Of a DNA stretch of 64,000 nt, positions 1 to 7,856 are shown piece after piece. The position numbers and the translations under genes were made by a program. Source of the DNA: an uncultured Prevotella sp. (GTDB taxonomy: Bacteria > Bacteroidota > Bacteroidia > Bacteroidales > Bacteroidaceae); the NCBI GenBank assembly GCA_946183415.1, contig CAMHAM010000002.1, positions 1 through 64,000 of the forward strand, read 5' to 3'. Under the pieces are notes generated by a model. It searched no databases. It had not been told where the DNA came from and worked only from the letters and a program-made list of their open reading frames with translations. Position 1 is the stretch's first letter; every line of letters starts with the position of its first letter.

Positions 1-67
1 GCTGGTATTGCAAGAAATCGGAACCTGTCGTATTATAGATGCTGCGACATTTGAACGTACAATATGA
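1..67 (+). CDS. possible C-terminal tail of an upstream gene (partial)
   Basis: Reading from base 2 there is an open frame of 21 codons ending in TGA at 65-67. It enters from the left edge and converges with the restriction gene on the other strand. The peptide ends in FERTI. It is too short to recognise; if the restriction system is complete, a partner methyltransferase could lie to the left, but nothing here shows that. Confidence 0.3.
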   Translation, partial: LVLQEIGTCRIIDAATFERTI

Positions 68-80
68 TTTATAAATCATA
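63..80. terminator. 18-bp palindrome between convergent stops
   Basis: A perfect palindrome TATGATTTA / TAAATCATA holds the plus-strand TGA (65-67) and the minus-strand TGA (76-78). It is AT-rich and has no clear T-run, so a role as a bidirectional terminator is only a guess. Confidence 0.3.
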
Positions 81-3000
81 GACCGAATCGTTTTTTTATC
101 TCATTTTCCAACTGATCAATGTCTCTCACTTCCAGCAAGTCCCAAGTGCCGTATGTCTTGAGGTTGTTGGCAGCAGGAATCCAATAGTCTTTCAGATAGT
201 GGCGCTTGGCTTCTTTGTTGCCTGACTTGTCGCTATCAAAGTCTTCACACTCCACAATGAGATTTATTCCCTTCACACGAACGATGAATGTAGGCTGGTA
301 TTCCTTATTCTCATCACCAACGGTATAAGGAATGCGGAAACCGAGATAGGTGTTCTTTACCCAACACTCTACACACTCCATTGAGTCGAGTGTCTTGGCT
401 GCTATCTGCTGCCAGCTGTTGTCTTCGGCTATCACATAGTTGACATGACTTTTTTGTGTTGGATAGACCGTTTTGTTCGTGGGACGATACACATGGATGG
501 TACTGCCTTCTGGATTGTAGTAGTTGAGCACAGCAGAAATCTCTTCGTGGTCTTCGTTGGCTTTATGAACACCTTCCATGATGTTGTCAAGTACAGCCTT
601 ATAGTTCCAGAGCATCACCAAACGTTTCTGCTCTATGCTGCCATCACCACCAATAATCTCCAGTTGCTCATTATACCAGGTTTCTACAATCTGTTTGATG
701 TCAGGGAACTTCTGGAATTGCAGTCCATGTTCACGACTGGTATAGTATTCGCGAATCATCAGATGGGCAAAATAGTAGATGACCTGCAAATCACGCAGTT
801 CCATATAGTCTGTCTTGAGCATCTTCTGATCACCATTCACGACTGTCTGTAAGACGGTTTCCGTAGGAATCTGATTGAAGTTGAGTTGGAACTTAGGAAG
901 ACCAGTAAAATCTGCTTTCAGCGAACCCTCGATATTATCCGAACGATAGCCTGTAATAACAGGGAATCGAATTTCCATTTCTTTGCGCTCTGGCAAAGCA
1001 CGGATAATGGCCTTGGGCTTCTGAGGTTTCGTTACTACCGTATCACCACCTTTGAAGGTGTTGAATGGCACACCAATGATACGGGCATATTCTGGTGGGA
1101 ACTTGTAGGTGATGTTCTCCTCTTTATATTTATAGAGGTCTTTCCGATCTATCTCCCGTCCCAGTTTGTCGTAAGGAATCAAGTCATAACTCTGACGACG
1201 CAAGGCACGGCCCACTACTTGTTCGCACAACAGCTGACTGCCAAAGGCACGGATGCCACAGACATGGGTGACGGTATTGGCATCCCAACCTTCCGTCAGC
1301 ATCGATACGCTGATCACACATTTGATGTCACCACCCAACTTGCCTGGCTTACCGACGGTATTCACCACTTCTCGCAGAATGTCTGCATCCGTCAGGTTAT
1401 CAGCAGAACCAGCACCGTGCTGATTGGCATATTCATGACGGAATTCCTCAATCTCGTTGGCGTATGCTTTCTTAAATGCCTCGTCAATACGGGTTGATGC
1501 TTCATCAAGTGCAGAAGAATCTATCAACAGCGTTGGGAACTTTTCTTTAGGCAAGCCCATACCATCGTAGTTTGAGAATACATCGAAACGACCTTTACGA
1601 TAACGAGGCTCACCATCTTCGTTGACACCGTCCTGATAGCCGGCAATATCGCGATAGACCTCATGTGAAACGGTTGTGTTATTGCAAACCACTATCAATA
1701 CAGGCGGAGCCGTATAGAGTGTACCCATGGCTTCGTATGCCTGACGCAGACCTCTGTCATAGTCCTCATAGTCTTTCACGAATTGCTCTAAGGCAGTATT
1801 CAGAAGCGTTGGCAGATTAGGTGCCTGTACAGACAAAATGGATGTATCTACATTCTTGCCTTGCAAGCGTCCTTCGGCCGAGCGATCTTCCTTATCTTTT
1901 TTCTTCTGAGCACGAATGCCACGCTTGGGCAGTTTGTCTTTGATACTTTCGTAGATATTACGCAGTTTGGGTTCATCCAAGTCAGTCGTATTGTCGTAGG
2001 CTGGCAAGAATGGTATCTTGACCAAACCACTTTCAATAGCATCCACCAATCCAAAGTCGCTTACCACCCAAGGGAATAGGGAGTATTCCGGATAGCCTGA
2101 GCCTTTCAGATAATAAGGTGTAGCAGAGAGGTCATAGACCTGCTGTAGTTTATAACCCAATAGCTTCATCTGTCGCAGACCTTCATACCACACCATAGCG
2201 GCCTCATTCTCCTGTTTCAGATCGCTCTTTTCGTCTTCAGTCAGACTCTTGTCTTTGTTTTGTTTGGGCAGATAGCAATGGTGAGCTTCGTCGTTGATAA
2301 CAACGATACGCTTGCCTTTCACACCTTTTTCCAAGATACGACTCAGCATCACGCTATAGTCTTCTTTGTCTTTTTGAGTCACCAACTCTCCATCTACCCA
2401 TTTCTGTTTGCCATCGAGAGGCGAGGCATGTTTGCCTGAAAACACACGAGGCAGGAATTGCTGGTAATTGACAATGGTGATGCTGGCATTCAGTCCACCC
2501 AGTTCTTTTTCGAATTGAGGTGGTATCAGTCCGCGCTGATGATAGTAGTCTGTTCGCTCAAAGTTATTGCTGCGCTGACTATAGTCTAACTGCAACACAG
2601 AAAGGCGGTCACGAATGGTGATACCTGGCGCACAAAGCAGGAAATGGTCTGCGTAGTGGGTATCCATTGGATTGGCCCGCTTATTCAGATAGTTATAGAG
2701 AATCAGCATCGCCATCACCACCGTTTTTCCTGTACCTGTCGCCATCTTGAAGGCTGTACGAGGCAGCACATAGGCATCGTCTTTTGATACGGTATGCCTG
2801 CGTTCACCCAACAGGTTCAGGATGTAGTTACCTGTATTGGGGTCGCGCTCTGCTATCTCGTTCAGCCAGACTGCTGTCTCCACAGCCTCACGCTGACAGA
2901 AGAACAAACGAAGGTTCGCTCTGCGTTCTTTGTTGTTAAACCAGTAGTCAAGCAGTTCCTTGGTGATGCGAGAGGCTTTGGGATAGCCAGCCTCACGCCA

Positions 3001-3246
3001 AACTTTTACCTCTTTACGGATGCCATTGATAAACTCGGCATTGGGATCAACCGAGATAAAGTCTTCTTGCGAGAAGAAAGTCTTTTCTCCTCGTTTCTTT
3101 GGCACAATATTCACGTCATAGCCAAATGGCCGTCGTCCATTGATGATGGTGGCATAGTCTATGTTACCGTTCATATCGGTGTCGTAGTAATACTGCGGTT
3201 CCTCGTACGGATTGTTCAGTACGGGATTGTCGTTATTGGCTTGCAT
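76..3246 (-). CDS. type III restriction Res-family helicase-nuclease
   Basis: This 1056-residue protein has the architecture of a DEAD/DEAH-box type III restriction subunit, which translocates on DNA and cleaves it with a C-terminal nuclease. Visible motifs are Walker A ATGTGKT near residue 170, the DEAH box (NDEAHH) near residue 318, and helicase motif VI QVVGRALRR near residue 680. The C-terminal region has the expected YxPxF...VE layout of a PD-(D/E)xK nuclease, but reads YQPTF (983-987) and VECED (998-1002). The usual PD and ExK residues are therefore PT and ECE. No Mod methyltransferase is present in the window. ATG 3246 follows a structured RNA candidate. The family call is firm; cleavage activity is doubtful. 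Confidence 0.9.
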   Translation of the reverse strand: MQANNDNPVLNNPYEEPQYYYDTDMNGNIDYATIINGRRPFGYDVNIVPKKRGEKTFFSQEDFISVDPNAEFINGIRKEVKVWREAGYPKASRITKELLDYWFNNKERRANLRLFFCQREAVETAVWLNEIAERDPNTGNYILNLLGERRHTVSKDDAYVLPRTAFKMATGTGKTVVMAMLILYNYLNKRANPMDTHYADHFLLCAPGITIRDRLSVLQLDYSQRSNNFERTDYYHQRGLIPPQFEKELGGLNASITIVNYQQFLPRVFSGKHASPLDGKQKWVDGELVTQKDKEDYSVMLSRILEKGVKGKRIVVINDEAHHCYLPKQNKDKSLTEDEKSDLKQENEAAMVWYEGLRQMKLLGYKLQQVYDLSATPYYLKGSGYPEYSLFPWVVSDFGLVDAIESGLVKIPFLPAYDNTTDLDEPKLRNIYESIKDKLPKRGIRAQKKKDKEDRSAEGRLQGKNVDTSILSVQAPNLPTLLNTALEQFVKDYEDYDRGLRQAYEAMGTLYTAPPVLIVVCNNTTVSHEVYRDIAGYQDGVNEDGEPRYRKGRFDVFSNYDGMGLPKEKFPTLLIDSSALDEASTRIDEAFKKAYANEIEEFRHEYANQHGAGSADNLTDADILREVVNTVGKPGKLGGDIKCVISVSMLTEGWDANTVTHVCGIRAFGSQLLCEQVVGRALRRQSYDLIPYDKLGREIDRKDLYKYKEENITYKFPPEYARIIGVPFNTFKGGDTVVTKPQKPKAIIRALPERKEMEIRFPVITGYRSDNIEGSLKADFTGLPKFQLNFNQIPTETVLQTVVNGDQKMLKTDYMELRDLQVIYYFAHLMIREYYTSREHGLQFQKFPDIKQIVETWYNEQLEIIGGDGSIEQKRLVMLWNYKAVLDNIMEGVHKANEDHEEISAVLNYYNPEGSTIHVYRPTNKTVYPTQKSHVNYVIAEDNSWQQIAAKTLDSMECVECWVKNTYLGFRIPYTVGDENKEYQPTFIVRVKGINLIVECEDFDSDKSGNKEAKRHYLKDYWIPAANNLKTYGTWDLLEVRDIDQLENEIKKRFGL

Positions 3247-3271
3247 AAGCGTTATCGTTTATGCGCTGCTC

Positions 3272-3545
3272 TCTAAAAAACAAAAGCAAGACCAAACACA
3301 AAAAACGTGGACGATTACTCATCCACATTCCAGGTGTTTGGCCTAACCCTCAGAGAAACAAGTAACGCCCACGCATAGCGTGAACGTCTGCATGTTAACT
3401 CTGACTTCTTCTGTGGCCAAACTTCGGAATGTCTTATAAACAGCAAACGCTATATTTTACCCTCGAAAGTCATACCGGCACCTCCACCGAGGCTCTAAAT
3501 GTCCTGCCGTAGCAGCGTCGCGTCACGACGATCAGCCAGTACTTG
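3272..3545 (-). ncRNA. structured RNA candidate upstream of the Res gene
   Basis: The 600-bp gap contains a minus-strand transcript candidate that begins just after a perfect -7 box and ends with a stem followed by a T-rich run (TCTTGCTTTTGTTTTTT). Complementary arms, in plus coordinates, are 3292-3299 with 3334-3341 (enclosing 3307-3311 with 3322-3326), 3351-3355 with 3399-3403 (enclosing 3367-3374 with 3378-3385), 3481-3484 with 3489-3492, and 3516-3520 with 3526-3530. No open frame of useful length spans it. It could be a free small RNA or a long leader of the Res gene. I cannot assign an RNA family; it lacks the signature sequences of tmRNA, RNase P RNA and SRP RNA. Confidence 0.5.
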
Positions 3546-3549
3546 AATG

Positions 3550-3557
3550 CAAAGATA
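3550..3557 (-). promoter_or_regulatory. Bacteroidota -7 box for the structured RNA / Res gene
   Basis: TATCTTTG on the minus strand matches TAnnTTTG exactly. A T-rich tract ending in TTTG lies about 16-20 bp upstream. Initiation is expected near 3545. Confidence 0.65.
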
Positions 3558-3724
3558 TGAAATCTTTTTCAAACAAAAAAAGAAATCAGCAAAATTATAC
3601 ATTATTTAATAGATTGTTCAAGCTCGGGCGCAAAAGGACTGGCACTTCTGCGCCCTCCATTTAAGTCGAGATTAATGGCTCTCGCTGATCTTTCGGTTCG
3701 AAAATGAAATTAAATCGCGATTTA
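3558..3724. other. non-coding spacer with one GC hairpin
   Basis: AT-rich spacer between two opposite promoters. It contains a 7-bp GC-rich stem, GGGCGCA (3626-3632) with TGCGCCC (3649-3655). No T-run follows. Nothing else is recognisable. Confidence 0.4.
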
Positions 3725-3756
3725 TTTTGCGTTTTGCTCGTTTATTCGTACCTTTG
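3725..3756 (+). promoter_or_regulatory. promoter of the 3.8 kb gene
   Basis: TTTTG at 3725-3729 and TACCTTTG at 3749-3756 are separated by 19 bp, matching the Bacteroidota -33/-7 arrangement. The transcript would carry the small leader frame at 3807. Confidence 0.7.
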
Positions 3757-3806
3757 TCCGTTCTATTTGGAATAAAAATTATTAAACCAAAAATTTTTAA
3801 CTAACG

Positions 3807-3884
3807 ATGGTTACGAAAACAACTAATGTGGCCTATATGGTCATGCGTGAGAAAATGAAAGGAGGTAGGTCATGGAACCTGTAA
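3807..3884 (+). CDS. 25-codon leader ORF overlapping the next start
   Basis: ATG 3807 to TAA 3884 encodes a basic 25-residue peptide beginning MVTKTTNVAYMV. It ends 12 bases inside the next gene and contains that gene's unusually strong GGAGG (3861-3865). This suggests translational coupling: a ribosome finishing here would sit on the downstream start. It may also be a chance frame. Confidence 0.35.
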   Translation: MVTKTTNVAYMVMREKMKGGRSWNL

Positions 3885-5170
3885 TGGAGAAGTCGCTGCG
3901 ACAGTGTATTCAGGACCTGGAGGCTTTGAAAACGGCTTACAACTGTATCGATGTGGAAGACCCTTGTACGAGGTGTTTGTGTATGGCGGGGATCACTTGT
4001 TGGGCACGCTACGTCGATAACAGACTCAAGGATTCGTTGGAGATGATCCGACAGGGAGAATGCGCTGAGGTGCTGGCCATGAATTATGGAAGACTTGCCA
4101 AGAAGGAGTATTGGCTGAGTGGCAGGATCAGGAATGACATGATGAACTACAGCGACAAGCCTCTGACGGCATATCATGTGCTGTCTGATTTCAAGACATC
4201 GGCTGATCTCTACGAGGTGTACGAGGCTGCTGTCAGCGATATGGTTAACAACCTGAAACAGGTGAAAGACACGTTTGATCAACCGGAACTCTACGAGAAC
4301 CTGATATCGGACATGAAAGCCCTCTATGCCGATCCCTATTTGGAATCTGAGTATGAGGGAATGAAGGAGGAGTACCCTGAGATAAATCTGGGTGTGTATT
4401 ATGGGATGCAGGTACAGGCTTGTTTGGAATTCCTGAAGTCGGGCGCGCTGCGCGATGCGGTATGTACCTCCAATGCCAATATTGAGGAGGTGGAGGTTGA
4501 CAAGCTGACAAAGTGCCTGGCCTTCAACTATAAGATACCTGAAGACATCAAAGAGCTGTGGGCCAAGTTGAGCAAATATATAGATGTTAAGGAGAATGCC
4601 ATGATCGTTCCCAATCGCAGTCGTATCAGGAGCCTGATCCTGAAGCACTTCTATGACATGACCACCGCACAGTTCCAAGCCCTGTTTCGCCTCGACATGC
4701 TGTTGATGCTGATCCATTGCGACATGGTGAAGCAGTATCCTGAGATGGCCGTGTATCTGGCGACGAACGAAGACTCGGGCTTGTTCGGTATTGTGAACAG
4801 TCTGACCAGACTGATGCAGCAGAAGTGGTTTAAGAACCTGCGCGCTGACAAGAGGTTTGATGATGCGTGGATCGGGAAGTTTGTTGAAGACCTGCTGAAT
4901 TCGGAACACAGCAAGACCTTATTGGACATCTGGGAGAATCAAGACAAGCGACTGAGACTGAAGGGTAATATCATTGGCTGCCTGAAGCTGGCTGGCATTA
5001 TCGAGGGTAACAACAAAGATATTGCCAGGGCTGTACTTGGTGATGATGACCCGAAGGTTGAGACTTTCTCCATCTACATAGGTGAAGGCAAAAACAAAGG
5101 CGTTGTTGTCAAAAAAGGCACTTCCGACAAGAGTGTCCGTGACTGGATCTGCGACTATGTGAACCACTGA
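3872..5170 (+). CDS. unknown Cys-rich N-terminal protein
   Basis: A 432-residue soluble protein that I do not recognise. The N-terminus holds six cysteines at residues 12, 25, 32, 35, 37 and 43, including CTRCLC, which could bind a metal. The rest is acidic and mostly helical in character, without signal peptide or membrane segment. The start ATG 3872 has a GGAGG seven bases upstream, rare in this phylum. It is the first gene of the accessory module that continues with the RepA-like ATPase, but its own terminator and the next promoter separate the two. The function cannot be assigned. Confidence 0.8.
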   Translation: MEPVMEKSLRQCIQDLEALKTAYNCIDVEDPCTRCLCMAGITCWARYVDNRLKDSLEMIRQGECAEVLAMNYGRLAKKEYWLSGRIRNDMMNYSDKPLTAYHVLSDFKTSADLYEVYEAAVSDMVNNLKQVKDTFDQPELYENLISDMKALYADPYLESEYEGMKEEYPEINLGVYYGMQVQACLEFLKSGALRDAVCTSNANIEEVEVDKLTKCLAFNYKIPEDIKELWAKLSKYIDVKENAMIVPNRSRIRSLILKHFYDMTTAQFQALFRLDMLLMLIHCDMVKQYPEMAVYLATNEDSGLFGIVNSLTRLMQQKWFKNLRADKRFDDAWIGKFVEDLLNSEHSKTLLDIWENQDKRLRLKGNIIGCLKLAGIIEGNNKDIARAVLGDDDPKVETFSIYIGEGKNKGVVVKKGTSDKSVRDWICDYVNH

Positions 5171-5195
5171 TTTGTCCACCAATGTTTTAATGAAA

Positions 5196-5245
5196 GGTTT
5201 TAATGGGGTTTTAACAGGATTCCATTAAAACTTTTTTGTTTTTTC
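5196..5245 (+). terminator. intrinsic terminator-like hairpin
   Basis: GTTTTAATGG (5197-5206) pairs with CCATTAAAAC (5222-5231) and is followed at once by TTTTTTGTTTTTT. Extra direct copies of GTTTTAATG lie at 5184 and 5288, so the repeat may also be a protein site. Confidence 0.6.
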
Positions 5246-5315
5246 TCTTTCCCCGATAAACACAGGGGTTTCAGGCTGTTTCTCACTGTTTTAATGAATC
5301 CTTTAACGGGTAAAA

Positions 5316-5347
5316 TTTGCCGTTAAAATGTTAGCTTTTTATTTTTG
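5316..5347 (+). promoter_or_regulatory. promoter of the RepA-like ATPase gene
   Basis: TTTG at 5316-5319 and TATTTTTG at 5340-5347 are 20 bp apart. A GTTTTAATG copy lies 20 bp upstream of the -33 box and could act as an operator. Confidence 0.6.
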
Positions 5348-5393
5348 CCGCCGAAATTGAACAATATTCAAAGACCCTTAAAAACAATGAGAA

Positions 5394-6557
5394 ATGATGA
5401 ATGAAAAAGCATTTGAGAAAGTAGAGCGGGATCTCAACCTCGCTACAGGTGAAGTCAAGATTACAGAGGAGATGATTAATCTTGACAGGTTCAGGATCAC
5501 ATCGGAGTCGGAGATCCAGCCGAAGGAGTACACGATGGAGTTTCTTGGGAGACCGTGTTTCCCGAGGAAGGACTTGTCGGTCTTTGCCGGTGTGGCCAAG
5601 ACGGGTAAGACCTTCGTCACGTCGATGCTGATGGCGGCTGCGACCACCAGCGAGGATGAGCCGAGCGTGCTGGCTCTCAAGCGTATCCGTCAGGAGCCGC
5701 TGAAGGTGATGTGGTACGACACTGAGCAGAGCCTCGAGACGACCAAGGAGATCATGGTGAAGCGCATCGCGAAGATGGTGGGCGGCACCTTCCCCGACAC
5801 CCAGTTCTTCGTGTTCAACGTGCGTGCCATGACCTTCGAGGAACGAAAGAAGATGCTGGGCGTGGCCATCGAGTCGTATCGTCCTGACATCGTCATCGTG
5901 GATGGTATCGCCGACCTGTTGGCCGACATCAATGACGGCCCGAAGGCCATCGAACTGATTTCGGAACTGCTCAGACTGGCTGATAAGAATAATTGTAACA
6001 TCACCGTGAACATCCACCTGAACCGCAGTGGTGAGAAGAGCAATCTGCGTGGCTGGCTGGGTTCGATGCTGCTGCAGAAAGCATTCGAGGTATTCAACTG
6101 TGCCAAGGTCTTCAAGACCGATGTCCTGTCGGTTGAACTCTTCATGAGTCGTAAGGTTAACGAGAGTGTTACTTTCTATTACAAAATCAACAACCAGGGC
6201 ATACCTGAATCGACTGAGGAACCCGACACACAGCAACGTGATGAGAATGGCAGGTTCGTCAGTCAGGAGGCTCAGAAGGGTAGGGCGGGCTTGAAGTTTA
6301 ATTCCGATTACCAGCGGGATGATTCAGACTCAGACAAGGGCTGGAGCTGGGACTTGAGGAGGCTCTTCAGCGATGCCATGCAGAACAGTGCCGTGATGGG
6401 CTATGACGACTTAAAAACAAGGGTGATGAAACTCGGAAACATCATAAGGAGCAGTTACTACGAAACCGTCTTCGCGATGGCCGAGGAACAGGGCTTCGTC
6501 AAGAAGACTCAGGACCGCAACCTCCGCGTCGTGGTAGTCATGCCTCCTGCAGGGTGA
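5394..6557 (+). CDS. RepA/RecA-like AAA ATPase
   Basis: A 387-residue ATPase of the RepA/KaiC-like class, often found as the replicative helicase-type ATPase of plasmids and phages. Walker A is GVAKTGKT (residues 66-73), a common variant in this class. The Walker B strand DIVIVDG is followed by an acidic loop. Later, NIHLNRSGEKSNLRGWLGS matches the sensor/DNA-binding loop region of RepA-like proteins. The last 100 residues are a charged linker plus a winged-helix-like tail. Two ATGs in tandem (5394, 5397) make the start slightly uncertain. It is followed by a Toprim-type gene, so a replication-initiation pair is likely. Confidence 0.8.
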   Translation: MMNEKAFEKVERDLNLATGEVKITEEMINLDRFRITSESEIQPKEYTMEFLGRPCFPRKDLSVFAGVAKTGKTFVTSMLMAAATTSEDEPSVLALKRIRQEPLKVMWYDTEQSLETTKEIMVKRIAKMVGGTFPDTQFFVFNVRAMTFEERKKMLGVAIESYRPDIVIVDGIADLLADINDGPKAIELISELLRLADKNNCNITVNIHLNRSGEKSNLRGWLGSMLLQKAFEVFNCAKVFKTDVLSVELFMSRKVNESVTFYYKINNQGIPESTEEPDTQQRDENGRFVSQEAQKGRAGLKFNSDYQRDDSDSDKGWSWDLRRLFSDAMQNSAVMGYDDLKTRVMKLGNIIRSSYYETVFAMAEEQGFVKKTQDRNLRVVVVMPPAG

Positions 6558-6571
6558 GCAGTACCCCCTCT

Positions 6572-6597
6572 ATACCCCCTTATAGTAAGGGGGGTAT
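6572..6597 (+). other. GC-rich hairpin between ATPase and Toprim genes
   Basis: ATACCCCCTTA (6572-6582) pairs with TAAGGGGGGTAT (6586-6597) around a 3-nt loop with one bulged G. It lies between the stop at 6557 and the possible starts at 6606, 6624 and 6678. No T-run follows, so attenuation or mRNA processing is as likely as termination. Confidence 0.45.
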
Positions 6598-6605
6598 GAC
6601 GAGGG

Positions 6606-7367
6606 GTGCTCACCCAGAGGGGCATGACGAGACCACAGGAGCGGAGAAACCGAGGCGCAACAAAACAGTATCAAACGATGAAATGGAACGATGTATTCTG
6701 TAACACCTTCAAGGCTATGACAGCCCAGCTGGGACTGCCGCCGGAGGATAAGAGCCTGCCCGAGATCAGTCGGGCAGACGACTCAGACTTCTGTCAGGAG
6801 ATCCTCAGCCAGGGCTGGCTCAGCGAGGAGCAGTTGCATCGCGCCGCCCGTCGTTATCAGCTGGGTAAGAGCAGAAGCGGGAAGTGCATCTTCTGGATGA
6901 TCAACGAGATAGGTCAGACCGTAGACGGCCATATCGGCAGCGGTTGGGTTTCGACGATGCTCAAGCAGCGCTATCCCGCATGCAGCCGGTATATCAGTCC
7001 CGAGCACTGTCTCTTCGGTCTGCATCTGGCCAGTGAGGACGAGCAGCGCCCGGTCGCCATCGTCGAGTCGGAGCGCAGCGCCGTCATCCTCTCGGAGCTT
7101 CTGCCCAAACAACTCTGGATGGCCACTGTTTACCCCTGTAACTTCAACCTCCTCTCGCTGGCCCCACTCCAGGGCAGGCGGGTCATCCTCTATCCGCGAA
7201 CCGATCCTGCCATGGAGCATTACCTCGCCTGGCTCGAAATAGCCGATCAGGCCCGACGGAAGTATCAGCTCGACATCACCGTCAGGGACTTCCTTGAAGA
7301 GCAGGCCACCGACTCGCAGAAGGAGCGGGAAATTGATCTCTGGGACTATATCCGGGAGAGCGTTTAG
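6606..7367 (+). CDS. Toprim/primase-like protein (DUF6371-type)
   Basis: A protein of up to 253 residues resembling the DUF6371 / Toprim-containing primase-like proteins of Bacteroidota mobile elements. The central part has the Toprim order: a hydrophobic strand ending VAIVESERSAVILSEL (E as catalytic acid), then LQGRRVILYPRTDP, where the usual DxD reads RTD. The N-terminal part has a small HTH-like region. Start choices are GTG 6606, ATG 6624 and ATG 6678. The last begins at MKWNDVF, where the sequence first looks protein-like, so the true protein may be 229 residues. It likely acts with the upstream ATPase in element replication. Confidence 0.7.
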   Translation: MLTQRGMTRPQERRNRGATKQYQTMKWNDVFCNTFKAMTAQLGLPPEDKSLPEISRADDSDFCQEILSQGWLSEEQLHRAARRYQLGKSRSGKCIFWMINEIGQTVDGHIGSGWVSTMLKQRYPACSRYISPEHCLFGLHLASEDEQRPVAIVESERSAVILSELLPKQLWMATVYPCNFNLLSLAPLQGRRVILYPRTDPAMEHYLAWLEIADQARRKYQLDITVRDFLEEQATDSQKEREIDLWDYIRESV

Positions 7368-7444
7368 AGCCTCCAAACGGAGTGAATGGAGCCTCCAAAC
7401 CTCCCGAATGGAGCCTCCAAACACCCCGGATGGAACCACCAAAA
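7367..7444 (+). repeat. four 22-bp direct repeats (iteron-like)
   Basis: The core GAGCCTCCAAAC begins at 7367, 7389 and 7411, and a diverged copy GAACCACCAAAA begins at 7433. Spacing is exactly 22 bp each time. The array starts on the stop codon of the Toprim gene. Regular 22-bp spacing is typical of Rep-binding iterons. Confidence 0.7.
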
Positions 7445-7464
7445 AATAACAGAAAAAAGTTACT

Positions 7465-7692
7465 ATGAACAAGTCGTATTACAAATCAGAGCTGGCCGAA
7501 CTGGCCGACGTATCCTATTCGACCTTCAGCCGTTTTTTGAGAACTCACAGGAAGACTCTCGAACGGCTGGGCTCCAGCCCGAAATCCCATATCTTGAGGG
7601 GCAAGGCCCTGGAATATGTCTGTCGGGAATTTGACATCGACCTGCCCGAAGAAGAGCTTTCGACGGCAAAGAAACACGAAAAATTCAAGTGA
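7465..7692 (+). CDS. DUF4248 small HTH-like protein
   Basis: A 75-residue protein matching the DUF4248 family found beside HU-like and amidase genes in Bacteroidota accessory modules. The sequence YYKSELAELADVSYSTFSRFL looks like a MerR/excisionase-type helix-turn-helix, followed by a basic helix. It has no membrane or secretion signal. It lies 20 bp after the iteron array and ends in a decamer array. A DNA-binding regulatory or replication-accessory role is plausible but untested. Confidence 0.75.
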   Translation: MNKSYYKSELAELADVSYSTFSRFLRTHRKTLERLGSSPKSHILRGKALEYVCREFDIDLPEEELSTAKKHEKFK

Positions 7693-7750
7693 TGTTCATC
7701 AATGTTCGTCAATGTTCGTCAATGTCGGTCAATGTCGGTCAATGTCGGTC
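7691..7750 (+). repeat. six tandem decamers upstream of the HU-like gene
   Basis: Decamers start at 7691, 7701, 7711, 7721, 7731 and 7741 with forms GATGTTCATC, AATGTTCGTC (x2) and AATGTCGGTC (x3). A partial copy AATGTCG lies at 7764. The 10-bp period puts every copy on about the same DNA face, immediately upstream of a -7 box at 7771. Confidence 0.75.
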
Positions 7751-7770
7751 AACGGGCTTTCAAAATGTCG

Positions 7771-7778
7771 TACCTTTG
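7771..7778 (+). promoter_or_regulatory. -7 box of the HU-like gene
   Basis: TACCTTTG, exact consensus, 78 bp before the start codon. The -33 region is formed by the end of the decamer array. The leader carries the low-complexity TTCACTTTTCACTTTTAAC spacer repeat. Confidence 0.65.
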
Positions 7779-7856
7779 CATTGTCGGAGAAAATCTCTGG
7801 TGAGCGGGCCAAGCGCGCTGTCCCACTCTTCACTTTTCACTTTTAACTTCTAAATT

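Noticed and set aside
3272..3545. tmRNA, RNase P RNA or SRP RNA
   Set aside because: No tag-peptide frame, no GAGGAAAGTCC-type P RNA core and no SRP GGAAG loop could be found.
7386..7634. 82-codon frame starting in the 22-bp repeats
   Set aside because: It runs out of frame through the DUF4248 gene and its start is made of the repeat units.
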